A stretch of 64,000 nt of DNA from Colwellia sp. E2M01 (GTDB lineage: Bacteria > Pseudomonadota > Gammaproteobacteria > Enterobacterales > Alteromonadaceae), in assembly GCF_018860585.1 (NCBI RefSeq), contig NZ_JAHKPR010000015.1, forward strand, positions 15,727-79,726, given 5' to 3'. The translations under genes were made by a program, and so were the position numbers. Position 1 is the first letter of the stretch, and each line of letters opens with the position of its first letter. The notes beneath the pieces were generated by a model. It was not told the origin of the DNA, did no database searches, and saw only the letters and a list, made by a program, of their open reading frames with translations. Of this stretch, positions 17,312 to 26,480 are shown piece by piece.

Positions 17312-20125
17312 ATGAACACAACAAAAAAATCACAAAATTTTATACTCTCGTTATTTTTTATTAGTGCGTCTGTTTTTGCGAATGACAATATTAATGCTAG
17401 TTACGAAAAAGCCTTAATTGCCTTTCAAAATGAAGCTTACCCAAGTGCCATTATCCATCTAAAAAATATTATTCAAGAAGATCCCACACACATGCCATCT
17501 CGTGTGCTAATGGCACAAGTGCTGATTAATCAAGGTAACGGAGCAGCAGCAGAAGTTGAGCTTGATCGTGCAAGAGAAGGTAAAGTAGATAATGATCGCT
17601 TAATTACTCTTTACGGTAAAGCATATATTCTTCAAAAAAAGTATGATGAAGCTATTCAAATAGCCACTCTGGGGCAACGTAACTCTCAAATAGAAAGTGA
17701 GTTATTACTTATACGTGGGCAAGCCTATATTGGCAAAAAACAATATCAATTAGCAGATAAAGCTTTTATTAATTTATTAGCTATACAGCCTAATAATCAA
17801 TTTGCTTTACTTGGAAGAGCGCAAATAGCATTACAACAAGCACAAGTTGATATTGCACTTAACTATATAGATAAATCACTCGACAATGCCAAGCCTTTTA
17901 TAAATGGTTGGATAGTAAAATCTAAAATATTACACCGCCTAGGAGATCGCAAAGGTGCTTTAACCGCTATAGATCAAGCACTACTGATCAATGAAAAACA
18001 TTTATCAGCACGATTAACTAAAGCAATGCTGCTTTTAGAATTAAAACAATATGAACAAGCGCAACCCCATGTAGATTATATCTTAGAGGAAATCCCTAAC
18101 GAGCCAAGGGCAGGTTATTTAAAGGCGATTATTAATGCCAGTTTACCTAGCGATACTGAAACAACTTCCGGTACTGATGATAAAAACAAATTAACTGAAG
18201 TTATTGCCACTTTAGCTGCAGTTCCCCCTGAGGTCATGCGAACGACTCCTGATTACTATTTTTTAGCTGGCTTAACAAACTTTCAATTCGGCAACTTAAA
18301 TGATGCCCATAGATACTTAACAAGCTACTTGAGTTATGTAGAGTTTGATATTGATACTGTTCGTATGATCGCCAGTATTGAAATTGAGCAAGGCCAGCTA
18401 AACTCTGCTCGCCATCTACTACAAAAAACGAACATTGCTCGCCCTAATAATCCTGATATTTTAACTTTACTAGGTATTACATATTTACAATTAGGACAGA
18501 GTGACAAAGCGCAATTTTATTTTGAAAAAGTTGTTAATACCTATCCTGACTCAACCCTTGGTATAAGTTATTTAGCGCGCAGTAAAATGCAATCTGGAGA
18601 TTATACTGCTGCCATTGACGCTTTATTGGCAGTTAAAGACAATGACGTAAATGGTACACAAATAAAACTACTTCTCATGGACGCATATCAAGATACTAAA
18701 AATTATTCGTCTGCGATTAAAATTGCCAAGGACTTGATATCCGACTTTCCTAATGACAGTTTTTTACAACAACGTATTGGCTCTTTATATGGATTAAATA
18801 ATCAACTAGTCGAAGCCAAATCGGCTTTTGATAAGTCACTAACATTAGACCCAAATAATATTACTTCTATGGTACATATAGCGCGCATGGATAATATTGC
18901 AGGTAATAGTGATAAAGCGTTAACTTTTTTACAAAGTAAACTCGCTACATTTGATAAAAACACGCTATTAATGACCGAAATATCTGACACTTATTTATTT
19001 AAAAATGATATTGAAAACGCACTGCTTTGGACTCAAAAAGCTTACTCACAAGATCCTAATAACTTTTCTGTAGTCAGTAAATTAAGCCGTATTTTAGTTA
19101 ACCAAGGTAAGCTTGCTGAAGCCGTTGATTTACTTGATGTTTACATCGGCTTAAACCCTAAAGACCCTGAAGGTTTGTTAACCCTTGCAAAACTATATCA
19201 ACAACAAAATAAACACCAACAAGCAATATTAGTATTTCGAGATTACGTAGAAAAGTCTCTTAATAAAGCCCAGGCGCTAATTGTATTAGCTAAAGCGCAG
19301 TTAGCCGCTCAAGATATCACTGGTGCTGAAAAATCTTATAAACAAGCTATTATCGCAGATGATACCTACTTACCTGCTTACATAGGGCTAGTCAATTTAA
19401 CCATTAAAAATAAAAATGAAAGTTTTTCGCTGAGCCTTATATCATCAATTGCCGATCTAACTAAAAGCGACAGTTTATCTTATGTTTTCAAAGGTGACTT
19501 ATACTTATCGTTAGATGATACTAAAAAATCGATTACTTTTTACAAAAAAGCCTTACAAGCATCCGATCAAAAACAAGCGATTTTGGGTTTATATCGTAGC
19601 TATAAACAAAGTAATTCAGTACGAAAAGCTATCGCGCCATTAAAAAAGTGGTTAGCAAAATATCCTGATGACATGTTAGCGGGCATAGCCTTAGCAGATA
19701 GTTATAAAGGCAGTAATTTATTAAAAAAATCAAGCGATTTATATGGTCAGCTTATAGAGAATTATGGCCCTTTACCTATTTTATTAAATAATGCTGCCAG
19801 TGTAGAATTTGCCGTTGGTAATACCGAAAAAGCAAAAGCTTATGCCGAACAAGCCTATAGTTATCTACCTGAAAATGTTGCGATTATCGACACTCTTGCT
19901 TGGCTTAAAAGTCGCATGGGTGAACACAATCAAGCAGTAGCGTTATTTAGAATAGCACTCACTAAAGACTATGATAATGCTGAAATAAAATATCATATTG
20001 CAGCAACTCTTTTCGCTTTAGACCGCAAGGTTGAAGCCAAAAAATACCTAATTGAATCCGTTAATAGCCCGCAAGACTACCCTGAAAAGCACGAAGCAAT
20101 AACATTATTAGCGAGTTGGCAATAA
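17312..20125 (+). CDS. prsT: PEP-CTERM system TPR-repeat protein PrsT
   Basis: 937 residues with a signal peptide (1-23, ending SASVFA) and tandem TPR-like helix pairs almost to the C-terminus, such as ALIAFQNEAYPSAIIHLKNI, LITLYGKAYILQKKYDEAI and PDILTLLGITYLQLGQSDKA. Length, start and repeat pattern match PrsT, the TPR protein that accompanies exosortase systems and exopolysaccharide export, probably as a periplasmic scaffold. In many genomes it is part of an exosortase/EPS cluster; here no exosortase or glycosyltransferase is nearby, but three sorting-tail proteins are. Confidence 0.85.
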   Translation: MNTTKKSQNFILSLFFISASVFANDNINASYEKALIAFQNEAYPSAIIHLKNIIQEDPTHMPSRVLMAQVLINQGNGAAAEVELDRAREGKVDNDRLITLYGKAYILQKKYDEAIQIATLGQRNSQIESELLLIRGQAYIGKKQYQLADKAFINLLAIQPNNQFALLGRAQIALQQAQVDIALNYIDKSLDNAKPFINGWIVKSKILHRLGDRKGALTAIDQALLINEKHLSARLTKAMLLLELKQYEQAQPHVDYILEEIPNEPRAGYLKAIINASLPSDTETTSGTDDKNKLTEVIATLAAVPPEVMRTTPDYYFLAGLTNFQFGNLNDAHRYLTSYLSYVEFDIDTVRMIASIEIEQGQLNSARHLLQKTNIARPNNPDILTLLGITYLQLGQSDKAQFYFEKVVNTYPDSTLGISYLARSKMQSGDYTAAIDALLAVKDNDVNGTQIKLLLMDAYQDTKNYSSAIKIAKDLISDFPNDSFLQQRIGSLYGLNNQLVEAKSAFDKSLTLDPNNITSMVHIARMDNIAGNSDKALTFLQSKLATFDKNTLLMTEISDTYLFKNDIENALLWTQKAYSQDPNNFSVVSKLSRILVNQGKLAEAVDLLDVYIGLNPKDPEGLLTLAKLYQQQNKHQQAILVFRDYVEKSLNKAQALIVLAKAQLAAQDITGAEKSYKQAIIADDTYLPAYIGLVNLTIKNKNESFSLSLISSIADLTKSDSLSYVFKGDLYLSLDDTKKSITFYKKALQASDQKQAILGLYRSYKQSNSVRKAIAPLKKWLAKYPDDMLAGIALADSYKGSNLLKKSSDLYGQLIENYGPLPILLNNAASVEFAVGNTEKAKAYAEQAYSYLPENVAIIDTLAWLKSRMGEHNQAVALFRIALTKDYDNAEIKYHIAATLFALDRKVEAKKYLIESVNSPQDYPEKHEAITLLASWQ

Positions 20126-20247
20126 GCTTGCTTTAAAGCTGAGTAAACAAAAATTAAGTTCAACTATAGGTAATTTATATCGTTTGCTGAAATTTTTCTT
20201 TCAATAAGCGGTCTAATAACAAAGATACTTCAAGAGGCTAAATCAAT

Positions 20248-20868
20248 ATGAAATCACGTTCATTTTTCAACAAACCAACAGGCAATAAATTATTTACTGT
20301 TACACTCACGAAAAGCTTAGCTAAAAAAATGGCAATGCTTGCTATATTGTGCTTATTTTCGCATAACGCTTTTGCTAAAGCAGATATGAATATAGGTCCT
20401 AAAGTTGGTGTAATGGCACCTGAAATTTCGGTGCTTAACTTAGAAAATCAAAGCACTGATATTAAAAAACTAAGTGCGGACAAAGGGTTAATCATTTTAT
20501 TTTTTCGTTCTGCTGATTGGTGTCCGTATTGTAAAAAACATTTAATAGAATTAAATCAACAAGCAAAACAGTTTACTGATTTAGGTTATGGATTAGCGGC
20601 AATTTCTTATGATAATGCCGATATTTTACAAACATTTACTAAAGAACAAACTATAAGCTACCCACTTTTATCAGATCAAAAAGCACAAACAATGCAAGCT
20701 TATAATATTCTTAATAAAGATTATGCGATGGGCGATGACAACTATGGTATTCCATACCCTGGTGTAGTCGTTATTAATAACGAAGGTAAAATTGTACACA
20801 AGTACTTCTTTGAAGGTTATAAAGATCGCGTTAAATTTTCTGACTTGTATATGCAACTCAATAAATAA
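20248..20868 (+). CDS. Exported peroxiredoxin-like (AhpC/TSA/redoxin) protein
   Basis: 206 residues. A hydrophobic stretch about 30-44 ending NAFAKA looks like a signal peptide or anchor behind a long basic N-terminus. A thioredoxin-fold domain follows: LIILFFRSADWCPYCKKHL carries a CPYC pair at about residues 92-95, with SYPLLSDQKAQ and IPYPGVVVINNEGKIV later. This fits the peroxiredoxin-like redoxin family; a disulphide or peroxide-reducing role in the periplasm is inferred. AGAGG precedes the start. It is separated from prsT by 122 bases and may share its transcript. Confidence 0.75.
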   Translation: MKSRSFFNKPTGNKLFTVTLTKSLAKKMAMLAILCLFSHNAFAKADMNIGPKVGVMAPEISVLNLENQSTDIKKLSADKGLIILFFRSADWCPYCKKHLIELNQQAKQFTDLGYGLAAISYDNADILQTFTKEQTISYPLLSDQKAQTMQAYNILNKDYAMGDDNYGIPYPGVVVINNEGKIVHKYFFEGYKDRVKFSDLYMQLNK

Positions 20869-20886
20869 AATTAGTGTTTATCGGAT

Positions 20887-20913
20887 AATGAGCTTTCGCA
20901 ATGAAAGCTCATT
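20887..20913 (+). terminator. Hairpin after the peroxiredoxin-like gene, weak terminator
   Basis: AATGAGCTTTC pairs perfectly with GAAAGCTCATT (11 pairs, five-base loop). Only a short T stretch follows, so termination strength is uncertain. Confidence 0.6.
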
Positions 20914-21130
20914 TACTATTACCAACCCTCACCTTGTTCTTCCTAAAAGTAATTTTCTTATTTTTTCAAATTATTCCACAACGATACTTTAAAAACGCAC
21001 TGTAAAATTCTTTGCCTAGTATTTTTTCTGTCTAAATTCGTTAACAAAAATTACACATTATCGTCACTAATAATTAATGATGTTTTTTTATTCTTCTACG
21101 GCTGGTTAATCTTTTATCTATTAATGAATG

Positions 21131-21290
21131 ATACCAATTCCGATAAGTTTCTGGTCTAGCTGTGCGCAAGAAAAATATTTAAATACAAGGCGCTTGATTG
21201 AGCAATAACTGGTTATTGCGATTGAGAGCAACGCAGGATTTACTTATTTTAACCAGTACAGGTGATCAGCAATTTGACGGACTTGGTATT
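21131..21290. repeat. Dispersed repeat copy C, related to A and B
   Basis: Starts ATACCAATTCC and ends ACTTGGTATT, giving inverted ends AATACCAA-type. It shares TTAAATACAAGGC with copies A and B but otherwise differs, and contains the palindrome GCAATAAC-TG-GTTATTGC. It encodes no protein and occupies the last part of the 445-base gap 20869-21313, ending 23 bases before the nuclease gene. The rest of the gap is AT-rich with nothing else recognisable. Confidence 0.7.
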
Positions 21291-21313
21291 AATTAAATCC
21301 ATGGAGCAAGGTA

Positions 21314-23896
21314 ATGAAAAAACTATCACTTATCGCGTTAAGCGTGTGTATGTCGTTTTCTGCAAGTGCAGAGCTGTTTATTTCAGAATATGTTGAAGGT
21401 GGCAGTTACAATAAAGCCATTGAACTTTATAACCCAAGCAACAGCAATGTTGACTTATCAAATTACCAATTAAAGCTTTATCAAAATGGTAATAGCACAG
21501 CAAATTATGTTATCAATCTTTCAGGTAATATTAGCCAATACAGCACCTTTGTTATTGCTCATAACGATATTGATAGCAGCGCAACCGTTGACCTAACAAC
21601 AGGTAGTTTATTACATAATGGTGATGATGCTATTGAGCTTGTTCATAACGATGTTGTTATTGACAGTTTTGGCCGTGTCGGTGAAGACCCTGGTAGTCAA
21701 TGGGGAGCAGGTGACATTACCACTAAAGATCATAGCTTAGTACGCCTTGCCGCTATCAATAACGGTGACGTTAACAGTAACGATGAATTTGAGCCAAGTG
21801 ATGAGTGGCAAGCTTTCTCTAAAGACACGTTAAGCAATTTAGGAAGCCATATTTTTACTGGTGATGATGGCTCTGGTGACAATGGCGAAGATGGTGACAA
21901 TGGCGAGGATAATTCAGGTAACGAGCAAACCGCTGCTTGTGGTACAGATTTCACCCCAATCCACAGTATTCAAGGTACAACCGATACTAGTCCATTAGTT
22001 GGTGAAACCCTTTGGAGTGAAGGTATAGTTACGGCTAACTTCCAACAAAGCGGTTACAACGGTTTCTTCATACAAAGCGCTGACAACGAAAAAGATTTAT
22101 TAGCTGAAAGTGCTGAAGGTGTTTTTGTTTACCATAACAATACCATGGTGAGTGTTGGTGATAGAGTGCGTATTAACGCAACAGTATCTGAGCACTACGA
22201 ACAAACTCAACTGTCTTCCGTTGAACAGCTTATTATTTGTGAGTCAGACGTAAGTTTACCAACAGCTGTTGAAGTAACTTTACCAGCGCCAGCGCTTAAT
22301 TTAGCTGATGGTGTTGATGTATTAGAGCCTTATGAAGGCATGCTAGTTAACTTCAAACAACCTTTATATGTTACCGACACCTATAATTACGGTCGCTACG
22401 GTCAACTAGGTTTAGCAAGTGAACGTTTATTTAACCCAACACAAATAGCAACACCTGGTGTTGAAGCGCAAGCACTTGCGGCAAGTAATAAACAAAAAGT
22501 GATTATTTTAGATGATGGCGAAACAAGCCAAAATCCTGAGGTATTACCTTTCCCTGCACCTGAATTAACGGCGTTAAATACAGTTCGCTCTGGTGATACT
22601 GTTGAAAACCTAACTGCAGTATTAACTTACAGCTTTGGTGCTTATCAATTATTACCGACAGCAGCCGTACAATTTACCGCAGCTAACCCACGTACAGAAG
22701 CGCCAGCTAATGATCAACAAGGTAACTTACGCGTTGCTAGCTTCAACGTATTAAATTATTTTAACGGTGATGGCACTGGCGCAGGCTTTCCTACTGCTCG
22801 AGGGGCATACACGGCTGAAGAATTTACTCGCCAACGTGACAAAATCGTCCAAGCCATTAGTCAAATTGACGCTGATGTTATTGGCTTAATGGAAATAGAA
22901 AATGATGGTTTTGATGCTCAATCAGCTATTGCTGATTTAGTCATGGGCTTAAACGATATTCATGGCCAAAATGTTTATCAATTTATCACGCCAACTACAC
23001 CAACCATAGGCAGTGATGCAATCACTGTTGGTATTATTTATCGTACTGATAAAGTTGTACCACAAGGTATGGCAAAAGTACTTGATAGCAGTAATTCAAC
23101 TCTTGATGAACAAGGGCAGGTATTGTTTTTAGACAGTAAAAACCGTCCAATGTTAACGCAACAGTTTGCATTACTTAGCAACGAGCAATCAGTAGTAATT
23201 GCTGTTAACCACTTAAAATCAAAAGGTAGTGACTGTAATTCATTAAATGACCCTGATCTTAATGATGGTCAAGGTAATTGTAACCTTACACGTACTCGCG
23301 CAGCTATCGCAATGGGCAATTTCTTAAATACTAATTACCCAGAGCAAGCTAGTTTAATTATTGGTGACTTAAACGCTTACGCTAAAGAAGATCCAATCAC
23401 TACACTAGCAACGCAAGGCTACCACAATATTTTTGCAGCGCTGAATAAAACAGGTGCTTATGGCTATATATTCAATGGCGAATTAGGACAACTTGATCAT
23501 GCCCTTGCCAATGATGAATTACTGAATCAAATAGTTGATATCCATTCTTGGTCAATCAATGCTGACGAACCTCGCACCCTTGATTACAGCACGCAATTTC
23601 AATCTGCAGGTCAACAAGCTAAGTTTTATGCGCCTGACGCTTACCGCTCTTCAGATCACGATCCTGTGATTATTGATATTAAACTTGAAGGCACCGCGGT
23701 AGTAGAACCTGTATTTGGCGATTTTGATAACGATCAAGATGTTGATAATAACGACATCGCCATTTTTTATCGCCAAGTAGCAACGCAAGCGTTAACAGAC
23801 ATGAACTTCGACTTTAATCATGATGGTCAAATATCAAGATTAGATGTGCGCGGTTTCATGCAGCTTTGTACAAGAAATCGCTGTATCGCTGAATAA
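21314..23896 (+). CDS. ExeM/NucH-type extracellular nuclease with C-terminal dockerin-like repeats
   Basis: Large secreted nuclease of 860 residues. A signal peptide (1-19, ending ASA) leads into a lamin-tail-like domain (LFISEYVEGGSYNKAIELYNP onward, about 20-175). After an acidic Gly/Asp linker comes an OB-like region, then an endonuclease/exonuclease/phosphatase domain (about 470-790) with LRVASFNVLNYF, GLMEIENDG, NHLKS, GDLNAYAKED and SDHDPV. The end (803-844) has two calcium loops of dockerin type: DFDNDQDVDNND and DFNHDGQISRLD. Related proteins often end in a GlyGly-CTERM tail; this one does not. AAGG lies close to the ATG. The cohesin-like gene follows in the same orientation. Confidence 0.88.
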   Translation: MKKLSLIALSVCMSFSASAELFISEYVEGGSYNKAIELYNPSNSNVDLSNYQLKLYQNGNSTANYVINLSGNISQYSTFVIAHNDIDSSATVDLTTGSLLHNGDDAIELVHNDVVIDSFGRVGEDPGSQWGAGDITTKDHSLVRLAAINNGDVNSNDEFEPSDEWQAFSKDTLSNLGSHIFTGDDGSGDNGEDGDNGEDNSGNEQTAACGTDFTPIHSIQGTTDTSPLVGETLWSEGIVTANFQQSGYNGFFIQSADNEKDLLAESAEGVFVYHNNTMVSVGDRVRINATVSEHYEQTQLSSVEQLIICESDVSLPTAVEVTLPAPALNLADGVDVLEPYEGMLVNFKQPLYVTDTYNYGRYGQLGLASERLFNPTQIATPGVEAQALAASNKQKVIILDDGETSQNPEVLPFPAPELTALNTVRSGDTVENLTAVLTYSFGAYQLLPTAAVQFTAANPRTEAPANDQQGNLRVASFNVLNYFNGDGTGAGFPTARGAYTAEEFTRQRDKIVQAISQIDADVIGLMEIENDGFDAQSAIADLVMGLNDIHGQNVYQFITPTTPTIGSDAITVGIIYRTDKVVPQGMAKVLDSSNSTLDEQGQVLFLDSKNRPMLTQQFALLSNEQSVVIAVNHLKSKGSDCNSLNDPDLNDGQGNCNLTRTRAAIAMGNFLNTNYPEQASLIIGDLNAYAKEDPITTLATQGYHNIFAALNKTGAYGYIFNGELGQLDHALANDELLNQIVDIHSWSINADEPRTLDYSTQFQSAGQQAKFYAPDAYRSSDHDPVIIDIKLEGTAVVEPVFGDFDNDQDVDNNDIAIFYRQVATQALTDMNFDFNHDGQISRLDVRGFMQLCTRNRCIAE

Positions 23897-23927
23897 ATAA
23901 TAAAACTATTACAAACACAAACTACGT

Positions 23928-23960
23928 CTTTATTCCTCAACTCGATAATGAGGAATAAAG
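23928..23960 (+). other. Hairpin between nuclease and cohesin-like genes
   Basis: CTTTATTCCTCA and TGAGGAATAAAG form a perfect 12-pair stem around a nine-base loop, in the 95-base gap. No T run follows, so it may act in mRNA stability or partial termination and not as a full terminator. Confidence 0.65.
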
Positions 23961-23991
23961 GCAATAAATACCAAATTAAAGGATCTAACAT

Positions 23992-24567
23992 ATGAAAAAC
24001 TTAATGGCTATATTCACAACTAAGCCTGTCAAATCAATTAAATCAGTAGCTACAGGCGCGTTATTATTTTTGTCTTTCGCGTTAAGTACAACAGCTAACG
24101 CCAATTTAATCACTTTTACGCCTGACCAAGCAAGCTACGGCACTGGAGACAGCGTGTTAGTTGACGTGATGATTAATAATATTAACCCTGAAGCGGCAGA
24201 GTTTGGTTTCGACATCAGCTTTGATGATGCAGCATTATCATTTGATGAATTTACTTTCGACAACTCGGTATTAAGCTCAGCAATCTTTGCCGATGCAAGT
24301 CAGTTTATGTCGGGTTCAATCACAGTGTTTAGCACTTGGTTAGACGCTATTGACGTACCAGGCTCTAACTTCAGCTTAGGTCAAATGCGTTTTTCAGCAT
24401 TAACTGAACAAGCCGTCTCTTTTGGTGTTGATGATTTATACCTAGCTGATAATAACTACAACTCGGTATCTGCGCATGGACCTGTAGCAGTATCAGCACC
24501 GAATAGCGCACTATTAATATTACTTGCTTGTGGCTTTTTTTCACTACGCAAAAAACGTAATAGTTAA
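23992..24567 (+). CDS. Cohesin-like domain protein with PEP-CTERM-like tail
   Basis: 191 residues. A long signal peptide (about 1-37, ending TTANA) is followed by a cohesin-type beta sandwich: FTPDQASYGTGDSVLVDVMI, AAEFGFDISFDDAALSFDEF and FSLGQMRFSAL match the order seen in cohesins. The tail SAPNSALLILLACGFFSLRKKRN has the helix and basic end of an exosortase sorting signal, with APNS where PEP is usual. AAGGA lies eight bases before the ATG. Cohesins bind dockerins, and the preceding gene ends in dockerin-like loops, so a surface attachment pair is plausible but untested. Confidence 0.75.
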   Translation: MKNLMAIFTTKPVKSIKSVATGALLFLSFALSTTANANLITFTPDQASYGTGDSVLVDVMINNINPEAAEFGFDISFDDAALSFDEFTFDNSVLSSAIFADASQFMSGSITVFSTWLDAIDVPGSNFSLGQMRFSALTEQAVSFGVDDLYLADNNYNSVSAHGPVAVSAPNSALLILLACGFFSLRKKRNS

Positions 24568-24609
24568 CACTTAGCTTTTGCTAACAGTTCAAGGAAAGTT
24601 AATGATATT

Positions 24610-24645
24610 AAGCTAACTAAGTGAGCTCTTAGTTAGCTTTTTTAT
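24610..24645. terminator. Rho-independent terminator after the cohesin-like gene
   Basis: AAGCTAACTAAG pairs perfectly with CTTAGTTAGCTT and is followed by a T run. It also lies just downstream of the minus-strand methyltransferase-like gene. Confidence 0.88.
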
Positions 24646-24659
24646 TAATTGACGTTTAA

Positions 24660-25127
24660 TTAAAGCCAAACTCGCACCTTATTTTTATAGGCGATAAACT
24701 CCTCTTTAAATAAAACGGTTAATGCTCTTTCTTCAGGCATTATCTGAAAACGTTGAATATAAGCAATATAAAACCCGATTAGCGCCACACTCCATACTGA
24801 GCCTAAAAAACTCGCCCAAGCTAACAAAAACGCAACAAAACCAACGTACATAGGATTGCGAGTATATTGATAAATACCTGAGGTGACTAAGGAACTCGCC
24901 TTGTCAGGTTTTAAAGGATTAACGGTAGTTTTAGCTAATCGAAAGGAAATTACCCCAGCAAGATCAAAGAAAGCACCTATACAGATAAAAATGCCAATTA
25001 ACGAAAATTTTATGAGTTGCGATATGGTAATAACCGGAGTTACCGTACTTAACCACCACATAATCGCGGCAATGATTATTCCGACTAAAGGCGGCGGTAT
25101 TTTATTTTCTAAAAAAGCCATCAACAT
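24660..25127 (-). CDS. Membrane methyltransferase of the isoprenylcysteine/phospholipid methyltransferase type
   Basis: 155-residue integral membrane protein with about four hydrophobic segments. The signature GIYQYTRNPMYVGF (about 90-103) and the C-terminal PEERALTVLFKEEFIAYKNKVRVWL pattern (Glu-Glu then Tyr) are typical of the ICMT/PEMT fold, which uses S-adenosylmethionine at the membrane. In bacteria the substrate is usually unknown, and it cannot be told here. Single gene on the minus strand. Confidence 0.78.
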   Translation of the reverse strand: MLMAFLENKIPPPLVGIIIAAIMWWLSTVTPVITISQLIKFSLIGIFICIGAFFDLAGVISFRLAKTTVNPLKPDKASSLVTSGIYQYTRNPMYVGFVAFLLAWASFLGSVWSVALIGFYIAYIQRFQIMPEERALTVLFKEEFIAYKNKVRVWL

Positions 25128-25456
25128 CCCTTCTGAAACTGATTTTCACATTCACTTTAAGCATTCACTATCAACATTATTAATAAGCGTTGACTATAGA
25201 AAACTTCATTCATCAGTGCTACCGAACGAAAATTTAGATACCAAAGTAGACGTTAAAAATATTTAAAAACATGAGCCTATTAAGTATAGTTTTTTGACAA
25301 TAACCTGTTAAACCTGATGAAAACTAAGACCACATTTCTATCATTAGATAGAAAAAATTATAGTTAAATCAGAATTCACCAATCACTAGAAACACAAAAA
25401 CACCAACCATTAAAATTGATGTTTTTGGAGTTGAAATATTTAAGAAATTATTAATA
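25128..25456. other. Intergenic region
   Basis: Apart from the terminator at 25394-25427, this 329-base stretch shows no gene, repeat or known regulatory site. It should contain the promoter of the methyltransferase-like gene. Confidence 0.5.
25394..25427 (-). terminator. Rho-independent terminator of the PEP-CTERM gene
   Basis: Read on the minus strand, CAAAAACATCAA pairs with TTGGTGTTTTTG over 12 positions (one G-T pair). It lies 30 bases past the stop codon. Confidence 0.75.
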
Positions 25457-26116
25457 TTATTTCTTAAATCGACGTGATGCTAAACCAAAAATTCCTAATG
25501 CAAAAATTGCAAGTGTCGAAGGCTCAGGAACAGATACTATTAAATCTGGATCAGCTTCAGCTGAAGTAATAGCTCCAATGGCATCGATATCAGCACCAGC
25601 ATATGGAAAGCCGCTTAAGCCACCATTTAAATCTGTAAGCCTTACAAAGCTATATAATTCATCTAAGATAACCCCACTGCCAATAAAAGCATCGATATCA
25701 ATGCCATCTGTAGCTCCACCAACAGTACCTACAGAAAACCATGAAAAACCATCCGTACTAATATCTACATTTGCTGGCTCAATAGCATTACCAATTTCAA
25801 AAACCCATAAATCTAAAGAAGCATCACCAGAAGTTGTAAGAGAATTATCAGTGAATTGTACCGTTAAACTACCAGCACCACCAAGAGCAACCCATGTATC
25901 ATTACTCCCTAAATCAGGAGCCCCAATAGCACCTAATGGATTGTTATGTGCATCACTTACACCAGTACCTTCTGTATAATCCACTATCACATCTGCAAAT
26001 GAAACCGCGCCTTCAGAAAACTCAATACCATCATACGTTATTGGTGTAGCTTGGACTTTCATTATAAATAAAGAGGTAATAAGAGTGAGTGTTTTTATAA
26101 AAAGTTTAATATTCAT
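25457..26116 (-). CDS. PEP-CTERM surface protein
   Basis: 219-residue secreted protein with a signal peptide (ending VQA, about residue 23) and a canonical exosortase tail: VPEPSTLAIFALGIFGLASRRFKK. The mature part is acidic and Gly-rich (for example SDAHNNPLGAIGAPDLG and WVFEIGNAIEPANVDIS), resembling surface proteins seen with PEP-CTERM systems; no enzyme motif is visible. I place the start at the ATG at 26116 because GGAG lies six bases upstream; an ATG four codons earlier overlaps that site and is less likely. Confidence 0.85.
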   Translation of the reverse strand: MNIKLFIKTLTLITSLFIMKVQATPITYDGIEFSEGAVSFADVIVDYTEGTGVSDAHNNPLGAIGAPDLGSNDTWVALGGAGSLTVQFTDNSLTTSGDASLDLWVFEIGNAIEPANVDISTDGFSWFSVGTVGGATDGIDIDAFIGSGVILDELYSFVRLTDLNGGLSGFPYAGADIDAIGAITSAEADPDLIVSVPEPSTLAIFALGIFGLASRRFKK

Positions 26117-26297
26117 ATTTATCTCCATATAATATTTATGTAGTTAATACTTGTGCCGAATATAGTCTTCTGTACAGAAAATTCTCAAAAATATAATATC
26201 AGGCGCATGTCGTACCAAGCATTTTTTAGACCAATGACATGTAATGTATATTATTCAGAGGGATAGGTTTTTATATTTTTTGTGAAGTTAATATATG

Positions 26298-26480
26298 TAA
26301 AATAAACCGACACGATTAAATAAATTAAGTCAGATTGAAACTTACAGCACCCAATTTAAACAAAAACACCAATTATTCAAACGGTTAACTAATGGGGCAG
26401 TGAGCCTGTTAGTCGCTTCAGTGAATTTATTAGCGCTTATAGGCAAAGGAACCGAAGGGTTTGAACTTAAACGCGCCTAA
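26298..26480 (+). pseudogene. Possible remnant coding fragment without a start
   Basis: An open stretch that ends in TAA at 26478 reads ...KRLTNGAVSLLVASVNLLAL and then IGKGTEGFELKRA. It has no ATG after the previous in-frame stop, only an internal GTG, and its end overlaps the thiDE stop codon on the other strand. Base use in the last 100 bases looks more coding-like than the AT-rich sequence before it. I do not recognise a family. It could be a decayed gene end or chance. It is all I see in the 360-base gap 26117-26476. Confidence 0.25.
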
